Positions 1 to 8,431 are shown, counted from the first letter of the stretch. The stretch is DNA of 10,748 nucleotides from Zelonia costaricensis (GCA_030849075.1 JASAOO010002835.1:1-10748), one strand, 5' to 3'. Program-made: numbers and translations. The notes: generated by a model not told the origin, from the sequence alone.

Positions 1-97
1 AACAGAGCAGTGAGAGAGAGAGAGGAGTGGGTAGGGACGACTGTGCGGCTGTTTGACGTCCCAGGGGCAGGCAATGAGACAGGCCGTCGCGCGGCGC

Positions 98-122
98 TGC
101 ATGGTGGTGCATGGTGGTGCAT
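98..122. repeat. Short tandem repeat, 10-bp unit
   Basis: The unit GCATGGTGGT occurs twice head to tail and is followed by GCAT. Confidence 0.85.
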
Positions 123-679
123 CACACGCAGCACGCTGTGCACCCTCCTACCCGACACTGGGCCGCGCTGCAGTGTACCTCATCAGTGCCTCCACACCTC
201 ACTCCATGGCAGTCACTAGAAACGGACTAAGCCGCCACGCGAGCGCCAGCCTTGCAGAGGGTCTGCGCTTGCATCCGTGGCAGTTGTCCGCTGCCTTTCA
301 CAGAACCGGTAGTTGCCTTGCTCGCCGCGCATAATCACTTTTGTTTTGGTTGTGTTGTTGCTCTGGAAGTGAGTTTCCTTAATGCCATGGTCAAAGTCGA
401 CGAGAAGGAAGAGCATAAAAGGAGCACACAGGGGAATCGGAATATGTGAAAGAAGAGGCCGTGTGCCTTGTACCTCTGAAAATGTGGATATGCTCGTGAA
501 AACCACACTCGCACGCAAGCACGCACAACACAGTTGCTTCTTCACTTTTTTTTTCACTTCTCGTCGGTCGCAGAGTTTTGGAACCTGATCCGTTTGCTTC
601 CGTGACGGTGTGTGTGCCGGTCTGCCTTGATAGCGGCGCGGCGTGAGACAATGTGCCTAGATGACTCACAACACAAGGC

Positions 680-693
680 AAAAAAAAAAAAAA
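680..693. repeat. A14 homopolymer
   Basis: Fourteen consecutive A on the plus strand (U-run in minus-strand RNA). Confidence 0.9.
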
Positions 694-852
694 GTGAGCA
701 CAGAGGTGGAGCCAAACGCCCATCAGTGCAGAGACAGCCACTACTCGGACACAGTTGCGAACTCGCTGGGTTTGAAACGTAGCACCCTGCACGCCACAGA
801 ATTGGAACACCACCACCTGTTTGCTCCTGTTTTCACAGTCGCACCCCTGTTG

Positions 853-1145
853 CTGTTGCGTCATCACGAGCAGCGGCAGCGACGACCAAAAGAAAAAAAG
901 GAGAGAGAGAGGAATAAGAGGCGCCGGGTACATCCGTGCAACAAAAAAGAGGAAGGAAGCGCCGTTTCAAGCCAGCGGGGGGGAGGGGGTACAGGGTGAG
1001 AAGACCACCATCCGCGTAAAAAGCATCAAGAAGCCAAACACACACACACACACACACACACAGACACACACAAAGCGTGAAGAGGAGAGCAACAACGCAC
1101 AGAGGGAGAAAAAGAGAAGGGAAACGGAAAACAAACGCAAGCATA
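853..1145 (-). promoter_or_regulatory. Candidate trans-splice acceptor of the next transcript
   Basis: The minus strand is AG-free for 291 nt (1145-855), the longest such stretch in the window. It is A-poor and pyrimidine-rich and includes a (GT)n run. The first AG is at 854-853, in the context GCAACAG. A second AG-free block (1266-1148) lies just upstream. This is the best candidate for the end of the RNA-binding protein transcription unit and the start of the next mRNA, although no coding start follows within the window. Confidence 0.45.
1038..1072. repeat. CA microsatellite
   Basis: An (AC)n run with one G interruption, lying inside the AG-free tract that ends at 853. Confidence 0.95.
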
Positions 1146-1240
1146 CTCCACAAACATGACAAATGACAAGAAGCCACACACACAAACACACGCAAACGCC
1201 GACACAACAATAAACGACGAGAAAACAAAAAAGAGTTACG

Positions 1241-1255
1241 TTTTTTTTTTTTTTT
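1241..1255. repeat. T15 homopolymer (A15 on the transcribed strand sense)
   Basis: Fifteen T on the plus strand, so an A-run in the minus-strand RNA, just upstream of two AG-free tracts. It could be the tail of a decayed retroposon or simple slippage; no retroposon body is recognisable by eye. Confidence 0.9.
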
Positions 1256-1480
1256 GATGGCGGTGGCTTGAGGTCCGGCCTTCTCTTCCGGTCTCTTGAG
1301 CGGAGGGAGGGAGGGGAAGATGCACAGCACGGAACCCAGATGGCGCCGATGCCACGGCGTGGGCACAGGGGAAAGGCCAGGGAAGGGGTCACACGGGGAT
1401 GCCACAGCAACACACACAAACAACGAATCGCACGAGGGAGTGAGACGGTGTGGCGCCTGCGCGCCGATGAGTCGGTCACG

Positions 1481-1496
1481 GTGTGTGTGTGTGTGT
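1481..1496. repeat. GT microsatellite
   Basis: Eight GT units on the plus strand, opposite in orientation to most CA runs in the window. Confidence 0.95.
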
Positions 1497-1885
1497 CTCG
1501 GCGAGTGCTGTCCCTTGTACCGCAAGCAACCCCGTCTTGGAGAGGTGCTTGCCCTGCACCAGCTCCGCTTTGCGGTTAGAGGGTGGGTGGGTTGTTCGCC
1601 TCCAGTCCTGTGCATTTGCCTTCTGCGAACCTGAGTCGACGGGGCTCAGAAAAGCAATAGGATCGGGGAAGAGGTAAAACGGGATCGAGAAGGTGGAAAA
1701 CAAAACAAGGTGGTAGTGGGAGGGGCGGGTGTCACGGGGGCATGATGCCCCAAGATAACGCACAGCGGGTCCCTTTTCGGTGGCACCAAAGAAGGCGCAA
1801 GCAAGAGGGGGAAAAAAGCTGACAAGCGAGGAGAGGGGCGGGAATTGGAGAGAGAAAGGTGCGTTTGGGAGGCTGGGCGTGTTTC

Positions 1886-1903
1886 TGTGTGTGTGTGTGT
1901 GTG
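1886..1903. repeat. GT microsatellite
   Basis: Nine TG units on the plus strand. Confidence 0.95.
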
Positions 1904-2337
1904 GCGAGGAGAGCAAAGTGTGTGGCACACTTCACAGGGAGCGCCTGGGAGTCATGAGAGACAGAAGAGGGATCGCGGAAGTCGCAACCGCGTGTGCCCC
2001 AGACGGTTTGGCGCAGTTGACTCTGTTGTGAACGACGACCACTGAACTCACAGGCACCACCGTTCACGAGCGCAAACACCACGCACTACACCGAGCCAAA
2101 ACATGAAGATACACAAAAAAGGAAGCAACGCCCTCACGGTGTCGCGCACACGCCGCCCAAACAAGCATTTCAACGACGGGCGTGAATCGAAAGGAGCAGG
2201 CGAGACGCTTTTGACTACCGCCACAATGAAAAGGGGGAATGTAGAGCGAGGACGCGACATCGGGCACAAACCCCATACGCAACGCAACGTACTCCCACAT
2301 AGACACGCACAAACTCACGCACACATACACACACAAA

Positions 2338-2433
2338 CTGAGAAAAGAGCAGGAAGGAGTGGGGGAGGGGGAAGGAAGGGTGGTGACCAGATCAAAGGGA
2401 CATCACACACCCAAACAGGCACACGCACACGTA
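2338..2433 (-). promoter_or_regulatory. Canonical-looking pyrimidine tract and CAG inside the probable 3' UTR
   Basis: The minus strand is AG-free from 2433 to 2340. It ends in a long C/U tract followed by TCTTTTCTCAG, with AG at 2339-2338. By shape it is as good as any acceptor in the window, but only microsatellite-like GT-rich sequence and no gene follows. It may produce a non-coding transcript or an alternative poly(A) site. Confidence 0.3.
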
Positions 2434-2689
2434 CTAGAAGAAGTGGGGGGAGGAAACAAGCAGAAGAGGACTCATCAAGCAGAAACAAGAAAAAGGGGAG
2501 ACGTGTGAAGGAAAAAGAATCCTTTCAACACAGATACGTTTTCGGGTCCTTGTGCTGCAGGGACGGGGGTGCGAGAGAGAAGGGGGAGGAAGAGAGGGAT
2601 GGAAGGAGGGAGGAGGAGCTAGAAGCAAGTGCGAAAGGGAGGAAACGCACACAGAGACACATACAAGAGAGAGAATGAAGGCAGCACGC

Positions 2690-2722
2690 ACACGCGCATG
2701 CGAACGCGCACGCGCACGCAAG
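2690..2722. repeat. Alternating purine-pyrimidine CG/CA tract
   Basis: Short stretches of alternating CG, CA and TG steps, including CACGCGCATGCG and CGCGCACGCGCACG, have potential to form left-handed Z-DNA under torsion. The tract lies in the probable 3' UTR. Confidence 0.6.
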
Positions 2723-2784
2723 CCGAAGAAGGCCCAAAGGCGGAGCACGGAGAACAACAAGAAAAAAGAACTCGCCACACCAGG

Positions 2785-2785
2785 N
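2785..2785. other. Ambiguous base (n)
   Basis: A single unresolved base just before a G-run, most likely a sequencing ambiguity at a homopolymer. It lies outside the gene and affects no supported feature. Confidence 0.99.
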
Positions 2786-3035
2786 GGGGGCAGGTAGGTG
2801 AGCAAAGGTGACCAAGAAGAACAACAAAGGCGTGTCAGCGCGGACTTGGCTTGGGGGGAGGGGGGGAGAGGGTTGGCTCACTCGGGATTCCCTACCTCAC
2901 GGGGCGCTCTGCTGCGGCGTGGCGACTCTGGCGAGACCGATGGTTGGCGAGTTCGCGAGTTGAGGCGGAGAGGAGGAATCATTTGGGGGAGGGGGAGGGG
3001 GGACGTGGGAGAGGGCAGAGAAAGACGGCAGCAGC

Positions 3036-3055
3036 TTTTTTTTTTTGGGGGGGGG
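3036..3055. repeat. T11-G9 paired homopolymers
   Basis: Eleven T are followed directly by nine G on the plus strand, which is C9 then A11 in minus-strand RNA. Confidence 0.9.
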
Positions 3056-4249
3056 CGGAGACCTCACGCAGTCGCCGCGCCCCAGCGATAGCAGCAGTGG
3101 CGGTCGTGAGAAAGAGAGCGCCCGGCGAGTCCAAGACACTGCCGGACGGAGACGGAAGACCTGCGCTGCCGTGCCAAGGCACTCACGCCAAGCTACAAAG
3201 CATTCCCAGCAACACACCACAAAAAGGGAGAACAGAGAAGGGGCAAGTCACACAGGAAGACAGGAAGGGAGGCAGGCGACTGCGCGCGTGGATGCCTATG
3301 CGCAGGCGGTGGAAGGAGGCAAACGGAAAAAAAAAACATGAAGAGAACAGAGGAAGTTTGAGGAGCGGCCGTGGAGTTGGTGTCAGACAAGAGACGCGTG
3401 TTTATTTAGTGAAACCCACAAAAGGCAAATGCGGCGGGGAGGACTGTTTGACAGACGGGACAGAGGAGAATGAAAGTGAGAACGGTCGAGTGAGGCGGCT
3501 CATCGAGAAGGGGAGGGGAAAGAGGGAAGTGCGGGAGAGCAGGGTAAGGTGTGGGAAAGGGCGGGAAGGTGGAAACACTGACGCGTTGCTGGAGTCGACG
3601 GGAGTTCCATTTTTTTCTATCGTGCTCTTCTTCCCGTGTGCCATGTCCGCTTGTCTGCGGGTACGCACCGTACTCGCGTGGGGCAGCGCCGTGGGAGGGC
3701 AGGAGAGAAGGCGAGAGCGAGACTCGTGCGGTGCGTGAGGAGCAACAGATGAAAAACCATCGGGCGGCGGCGGAAGTGCGGAAGGAGTGAATGAAGGAAA
3801 GGAAGGTGGCTGCTTCTTCGTTTTGTTTTTCTCCATCAGGCCGATGACCACGCAGTGCGCGAACGCAGCTTCGTGCCACGAGAGCGCTCAGCGGTTGCAC
3901 CACTCCCAACTCTCCCGAGCGGGGGTGTGCGAGCGAGCTGATAAAGCCGGGGAGAGAGACGAGAAGAGTTTAAGAAAAGGACCGCGCCGGTGGATTAGAC
4001 TTCGTTGGCAACTGCACCACGACGTCGCGCTGTCTTTCATGCCGCAGTGACTCAAGTCGGATAATGGAAGAAAAGGAGGACCAACGGTGGCAACGGATGG
4101 TGAGAGGTGAAAGAACAGTCTTTGCGTCGAGCTTACGTTGTGTTCCCTTGTGCCTTTTTTCTTTTTTTCTTGAACAACACGAAGATGCTCCCCCCGCTCC
4201 AAACAGGCACGCGCATGCACAAGTGAGTGCGTGCCGGTGCACCGCAAAC

Positions 4250-4271
4250 GACGTGTCCAGCCAGACACGTC
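4250..4271. repeat. Perfect 8-bp inverted repeat, possible RNA hairpin
   Basis: Arms GACGTGTC (4250-4257) and GACACGTC (4264-4271) are exact reverse complements separated by six bases. In minus-strand RNA this gives an 8-bp stem with loop UGGCUG. It lies in the probable 3' UTR and there is no following U-run, so it is not a bacterial-type terminator. Confidence 0.6.
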
Positions 4272-4560
4272 AAGGAATGCGTGCGGTCTGCAGCGTAGAA
4301 CGGCAGGGAGGGCGCGGGGAGAGGGGGTGTGAGAGAAAGAGAGAGACGCCGGGCCGCTGCTGCGGTGAATGAGCCACGGCCCTGATGAAAGAAACATGAA
4401 GAGTTTCCGGCACCTCAGAGAGGGAGAGAGAGGCCCATCGCCCTTTGGCGTACCAAACAGGATGCCGCAAACGCAACCATGTTGGCGCCACGCGGGTCAA
4501 GAATCTGCCACACGGAAAAAATATATAAACGGAGACCTCACTGACCTCGAGGCCGCGCAG

Positions 4561-4730
4561 CTCGAGGAGAGTGGAGACGACCAGCGAACCACCGCACCCC
4601 ATCCATGCGCAGAGCCACACGGGCGACACAACAAACGGCGCAATGCGCAACACGCCGAGAGACACCGTCCCGAAAACGAAGCACGGGCGAACACAAAGGG
4701 GGGAGAGACACACATACGCACATGCGCATG
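4561..4730 (-). promoter_or_regulatory. AG-free pyrimidine tract within the probable 3' UTR
   Basis: There is no AG on the minus strand from 4730 to 4563 (168 nt). The stretch includes a TCTCTCCCCCC block, and the first AG is at 4562-4561. It could be a cryptic or minor acceptor that sets an upstream poly(A) site and shortens the 3' UTR. No gene follows it. Confidence 0.25.
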
Positions 4731-4745
4731 CTTGCCGTGTCGCAA

Positions 4746-4775
4746 ACACACACACACACAGACACACACACACAC
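4746..4775. repeat. CA microsatellite
   Basis: An (AC)n run with one G interruption at 4761, similar in form to the one at 1038-1072. Confidence 0.95.
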
Positions 4776-5009
4776 TGACAAAATAGGCTGAAACTAGAAA
4801 AGCAGATAAGCGAGAGCAAGCACGCGAAAAGGGAAAAACAGGACTCACAAAAGCAGGGGCGCACACTCACGTAACACAAGAAAGGAAGACGCGGAGTTCA
4901 CGCACGCCGTCTTCAGAGATGCGCCACAGCGAGAAGAGCACATCAGCGGGCGCCGCTCCGAACAAAGGGGTCGTGGAGAAGAAGGAAGAGGGGGGAGGAG
5001 GCACGGGGA

Positions 5010-5020
5010 GGGGGGGGGGG
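5010..5020. repeat. G11 homopolymer
   Basis: Eleven consecutive G on the plus (template) strand within a longer purine-only stretch. Confidence 0.9.
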
Positions 5021-5631
5021 AGGAAGGGAAAAAGCGAAGAGGTCATAACGAAGAGAATGTAAGAACATTGAGAGAGTTACCATTTACGTTGAGGTGCTTG
5101 CCTTCCTCACCCACACGCGCGGGCGCACCGCTAGACAAACCGAGCTTCGAAGGAAAAAAAAAGGGACACGAGAGGCTGAAACTTCGAGATGCGCGAAGGA
5201 GTGCGTACAAGCACGTCCCCTTTTTCTCCCCCCATTTGGTTGTCCTCGGCTCACAATGAAGGCAAAAGAAAAAAGGCATCGTACAGGACGTGAAAACAGG
5301 GCATGTGGTAAGGGGTGGTGGGGCTGGGGGCACCGCTAAAGCACACGAAGACACTCCAGGTACACTGACAGCCAGCGAGACATAATCGTCCATCTCCGCC
5401 TACATGTGAGAAGAAGGAGAGGAGAAGCTTGAATGGCACGCTGTTTCCGATCTGTACAATGCTGCTGCACAACTCCCACCCCAGCCCACACGTTCGACCT
5501 GAGAGCACTCAGACTTGGGCGCCGGGCGTCAGGAACTGGGGAAGTGGAGGAGCGGTGCGGACCTTGACCCGACCTGCGGACCCGCGCTGTCAGCAGCAAC
5601 GCAGGCGTGCGTCGCGGTCCGCCGAACACGG

Positions 5632-7107
5632 TTACGCCGGCGCATTGTAAGGCATGAAGACGAACGGCGACGACGCCGAGTGGTTCATGGGCGTGTGCTT
5701 GACAGAGAAGCTCATCGACGGCATTGCCGCCGGCATCGGAGCCTGGAAGAAGTGCTGCTCCATTGACGACTGCATGGTCGGCGACCCGAAGGCGTGCATG
5801 GAGCCGGACGTGCCCATGGGGTAAGTGTTGCCCTGGCTGCCGGCGCCCGACAGGCTCTTGGCGGGCGACTCCATCGGCATCGGCATCAGCGACGAGGCGG
5901 GCGTCGAGAAGCGCTCGCTCCTCATGTTGACAGCGTCCGGGGCGAGCACGTACTGATGGCCGTCCTCCATCAGCACCATCGTCGAAGTGGCGGCGGGGTT
6001 GAGCAAGGAGAAGTTGTGTGTGCCCGCCGCATCGGTGGGGCCCGTAGGCGGCGCGTTCATCGGCGGCAGCGGCGCCGACTGCGCGGCAGGCGCGAAGGCG
6101 AAGGGCGGGCCGGGCGGGCTGAAGGAGGTGGCGGGGATGAAGATCTGCTGCCCGCTCTCGGCCAACGTGTAGCAGTACCCCGGCGTGGGCTGAAGGAGGT
6201 GCTGCGGCATCGAGTACGCCGTTGCGGCGTTCTGCGCCGTGGACGTGGTGTCCGGCACTGAGGAGAGGTACGGCGGCGGCGGCGGCGTCACGCTCGACAC
6301 CGGCAGGCTCGGCGGCATCGTGGCGCCAATGCCACCAAGCAGGCTGCGGTGCGGAGCGGGCGCGGCCTCGGACGGCGTACTGGCCTCCGCAACCTTGTCC
6401 GAGCTGATGCCGTTGCTTTGCAGGCCGCCGTTGCCCGACTCGCTGCCCATCGTGTTGGCCGAGTTGTGCAGGGAGCAAGCCCCCTCGTGGTGGTCGCGCG
6501 GTGGCGGGAAGATGCAGCCGCTGTTTGGCACGTGCGTCTGCGTACCGTCGCGGCGACGCCGCCGCTCCTTCTTTGCGTCATCGCTGTCCTCAAACTTTGC
6601 GAGGATCGGCGCCGAGCCGTGGAAGTACGTGTTGTTGCCGTGCAGCTTGGTCAGCGCGTTCTTGGCGTCTTCGACCGTCTCGTACTCGGCGTACACGACC
6701 CAGACCGGGTTTCCGTAGTGGTCCTCCCGCATTGCGAAGTAGGTGAGATTGCCGAAGGTCTTAAGGAACCGCTCCATGCGCTCCTGCCCAACGCTCACCG
6801 GGATGTTTCGGATGTACAGCGCGTTGCTCTCCTCCGTGAAGATCTTGCCGTTGTGGTTGGACGGGTAAATGACGAGGGTGAAGTTGTGGCCGCACGCGCG
6901 CGTCATCTTGCGGTTGAGCGCCTTGTACGCCTTTGCGCCCTTCTCCTCCTCATCGAAGAGCACGAAACCGAAGCCCTTGCTCTTTCCGGTTGCGGCATCC
7001 AGCATGATCTTGGCGCTGGTGGGATGGTGCTCGTGGAAAATGTGCAGCAGGTCGGAGTCGCCAATGTTGCGCGGCAGCTTGGCCACAAACAAGTTCTGAA
7101 GCGACAT
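5632..7107 (-). CDS. Tandem-RRM RNA-binding protein with low-complexity C-terminus
   Basis: The 491-residue product probably binds mRNA and controls its stability or translation, the main level of gene control in kinetoplastids. RRM1 spans about residues 5-82, with RNP2 LFVAKL (6-11) and a textbook RNP1 KGFGFVLF (44-51). RRM2 spans about 96-173, with RNP2 LYIRNI (97-102) but a degenerate RNP1 around 135-142 that keeps aromatics Y139 and Y142 and lacks the K-G-F start. A basic patch, KKERRRRR (179-186), follows and could act in nuclear import or RNA contact. Residues from about 190 to 491 are rich in Pro, Ser, Ala, Met and Gln, with a five-Pro run at 275-279 and no recognisable domain; they look disordered. 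The start is secure: an in-frame TGA lies 33 nt upstream (7140-7138), RRM1 begins at residue 5, and the ATG has A at -3. The stop is TAA at 5634-5632. I see no signal peptide or membrane segment. The layout resembles other trypanosomatid RBP/DRBD proteins, but I cannot assign a specific name. Confidence 0.96.
   Translation of the reverse strand: MSLQNLFVAKLPRNIGDSDLLHIFHEHHPTSAKIMLDAATGKSKGFGFVLFDEEEKGAKAYKALNRKMTRACGHNFTLVIYPSNHNGKIFTEESNALYIRNIPVSVGQERMERFLKTFGNLTYFAMREDHYGNPVWVVYAEYETVEDAKNALTKLHGNNTYFHGSAPILAKFEDSDDAKKERRRRRDGTQTHVPNSGCIFPPPRDHHEGACSLHNSANTMGSESGNGGLQSNGISSDKVAEASTPSEAAPAPHRSLLGGIGATMPPSLPVSSVTPPPPPYLSSVPDTTSTAQNAATAYSMPQHLLQPTPGYCYTLAESGQQIFIPATSFSPPGPPFAFAPAAQSAPLPPMNAPPTGPTDAAGTHNFSLLNPAATSTMVLMEDGHQYVLAPDAVNMRSERFSTPASSLMPMPMESPAKSLSGAGSQGNTYPMGTSGSMHAFGSPTMQSSMEQHFFQAPMPAAMPSMSFSVKHTPMNHSASSPFVFMPYNAPA
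6271..6288. repeat. GGC triplet repeat inside the gene
   Basis: A run of CGG/GGC triplets on the plus strand encodes the five-proline run at residues 275-279 of the RNA-binding protein. Confidence 0.85.
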
Positions 7108-7217
7108 CTTGAAGTGGTTTGGAGGCGTGTACAGGAGTCACAGCACGCAAAAAAGGGTAAAAATGAAAAGCGAACACACACAAAAAGGAAGCACAGAGCA
7201 GCTGAGTTGCAGACACA

Positions 7218-7319
7218 CTAGATGAACAACAACAACAAAAAGCGACGAGCAGTGCGCGAAAGCCGCACACCGTAAACGGGGGAAGGGGGAGGGAAAGCAA
7301 ATGATGTGAGTGAGGTGGT
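7218..7319 (-). promoter_or_regulatory. Candidate gene-proximal trans-splice acceptor
   Basis: The minus strand is AG-free for 100 nt (7319-7220). It carries a C/U tract (about 7300-7278) and a (UUG)n-rich stretch (7242-7225), then ends in CTAG with AG at 7219-7218. This would give a conventional leader of 110 nt plus the spliced leader, with ATG 7107 as its first ATG. Viewed alone it is the simplest acceptor, but it does not account for the missing ATGs further upstream. Confidence 0.45.
7225..7242 (-). repeat. (UUG)n element, copy 1
   Basis: In minus-strand RNA this reads CUUUUUGUUGUUGUUGUU. A near-identical stretch occurs at 8412-8431. Here it forms part of the pyrimidine tract before the proximal acceptor. 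Confidence 0.7.
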
Positions 7320-7517
7320 CTCGAAAGGAATAGAAACGGGCACGGGCAGAGCGAGAGAAAGATACAGGAACGAAAAGACGGAGAACGGCGGCGATGGAGG
7401 TCGGAAATCAAAGAAAAACCGGAGACGTGCAGCACACAAGGAAAACACTCTGGACGAGAGAGGAGGAGGGATGCAGCGAAAGGTACGCAAAGGCACAAGC
7501 ACAGCTGAAACGTAAAG

Positions 7518-7534
7518 ACACACACACACACACA
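7518..7534. repeat. CA microsatellite
   Basis: About eight AC units on the plus strand within the inferred leader. Confidence 0.95.
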
Positions 7535-7595
7535 AAAAGAAAGCGAAGGTGCAGGCGGGATCACGCGCTGACGCACAGACAGGCAAACACAAAAA

Positions 7596-7704
7596 CTACA
7601 CCGCAACACACGATCAAACGAGCAAGAAAAGAAAGGAGCAAAGATGGTGAAGCAAGAAGGCAGAAGCGGGAGGCCGCGCAAGGAACCGGTGGAATCGTAG
7701 GTGC
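7596..7704 (-). promoter_or_regulatory. Candidate alternative trans-splice acceptor
   Basis: An AG-free stretch of 107 nt (7704-7598 on the minus strand) contains a run of C/U with the core CTCCTTTCTTTTCTTGC. It ends at GTAG, with AG at 7597-7596. It would give a leader of 488 nt, also without ATG. Confidence 0.35.
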
Positions 7705-8411
7705 CTGTTCGCTACCGGGCTTGGCGAGTATCCAGAGAAGCAACTCGCGGGGTTGCCTTGGTTGCACGTTACGTGGGAAAGAAAGAGGAAGGAAAAAAAA
7801 ACGAGGGCCACAATGCGATGAGGAGGAGGAACGGGGAAGGCTTGACGTGGAATGTTGAGGGGCTTGTGTGTCCCGAAAGCGAGGACGGGACGGGAGGGGG
7901 GGAAGGCGGAGGAAGAGGGCACGTTGCAGCGGCAGCGGCAGACGAGGGAAACAGGCGCTGCGGCACGAGCTCGGCAACGAATAGACTCTTCTTCTGTTTC
8001 AAGAGACGTCGATCGAGTCGAAAGCACCTAGAACAGATCGAACCTTCCGCAGCGACAGCGGCGCAGGGGGAAAGAGGAGAGACGGTGGGAAGGGAGGGAG
8101 TCCACAAAGGCCAAGGTGAGAAAAGGCTGGTCTACAGCCGTTATGCGCTGTACTCGACGGGTAGCACGGGGCACGCTTCGCGTTGCGGGGACGACGAGTG
8201 CCGTAGAGGCGCTTCGGTGAGAGGGAGAAGACACACACCAAGGAGCCCAATACGGACGAGACGAGGACAGCCTTGCCGCAACTCAGACGTTGGTGTCACT
8301 GCGGCCTGAGATGAGGCAAAAGGCAAAGAAAACCAAGAGAAAAAACAGCGTCGCCACCGTATCTGAAAACTACTTCACAAAAAACAAAAGCGGAAAAGAA
8401 GCAAACCCCCA

Positions 8412-8431
8412 AACAGCAACAACAACAAAAG
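8412..8431 (-). repeat. (UUG)n element, copy 2
   Basis: In minus-strand RNA this reads CUUUUGUUGUUGUUGCUGUU, sharing about 15 nt with copy 1 at 7225-7242. It could be a shared protein-binding site or simple sequence convergence. Confidence 0.6.

Larger units (their letters stand above)
1..852 (-). other. No gene recognised; possible leader of next minus-strand gene
   Basis: The strand bias weakens here and several plus-strand U-rich blocks appear (about 340-365 and 534-570). I see no reading frame with a recognisable domain. Two minus-strand ATGs, at 112 and 102, open frames that run off the left edge, but both give pyrimidine-derived Ser/Leu/Pro-rich peptides and are not convincing starts. 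About ten minus-strand ATGs are present, so the ATG loss seen to the right of the gene does not recur here. Confidence 0.3.
1148..5631 (-). other. Gene-free region, probable long 3' UTR plus intergenic DNA
   Basis: No credible gene lies in these 4.5 kb. Every reading frame of 60 to 300 codons here is low complexity (runs of Cys-Val from GT repeats, Arg/Glu/Gly/Lys from purine runs) and shows no domain. Minus-strand ATG occurs at about one per 100 nt, near the value expected from base composition, unlike the region upstream of the gene. In kinetoplastids the poly(A) site is set by the next trans-splice acceptor downstream. If that is the one at 853, the 3' UTR could exceed 4 kb. Shorter isoforms are possible through the tracts ending at 4561 and 2338. 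Confidence 0.55.

Noticed and set aside
1..112. Minus-strand ATGs at 112 and 102 with frames open to the left edge
   Set aside because: Fewer than 40 codons are visible in each, both are Ser/Leu/Pro-rich pyrimidine translation, and nothing favours one over the other.
534..573. Plus-strand polypyrimidine tract ending in CAG
   Set aside because: The AG-free stretch is under 40 nt and no plus-strand gene follows, so it is weak evidence for plus-strand transcription.
833..1615. Minus-strand frame of 260 codons starting with ATG
   Set aside because: It reads through the GT microsatellite (Cys-Val repeats) and A/T runs, crosses the candidate acceptor tract and shows no domain.
2851..3738. Plus-strand frame of 295 codons
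   Set aside because: It begins with TTG, is Arg/Gly/Glu-rich from purine-only DNA, and lies on the strand opposite to the gene with no acceptor signal before it.
4270..4866. Minus-strand frame of 198 codons with hydrophobic Cys/Val/Phe stretches resembling membrane segments
   Set aside because: The hydrophobicity comes from the CA/GT repeat and pyrimidine runs, and there is no recognisable protein family.
5336..6478. Open frame of 380 codons on the minus strand overlapping the RNA-binding protein gene in another frame
   Set aside because: It opens with TTG and has no ATG until near its end. The Ala/Arg/His-rich composition is the usual by-product of GC-rich third codon positions in the real gene.
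6349..7221. Open frame of 290 codons antisense to the RRM region
   Set aside because: It mirrors the coding frame of the real gene, shows no domain of its own, and runs against the inferred direction of transcription.
7218..7592. Possible 124-codon frame in the leader
   Set aside because: It starts with TTG and contains no ATG, so it is not a conventional upstream reading frame.
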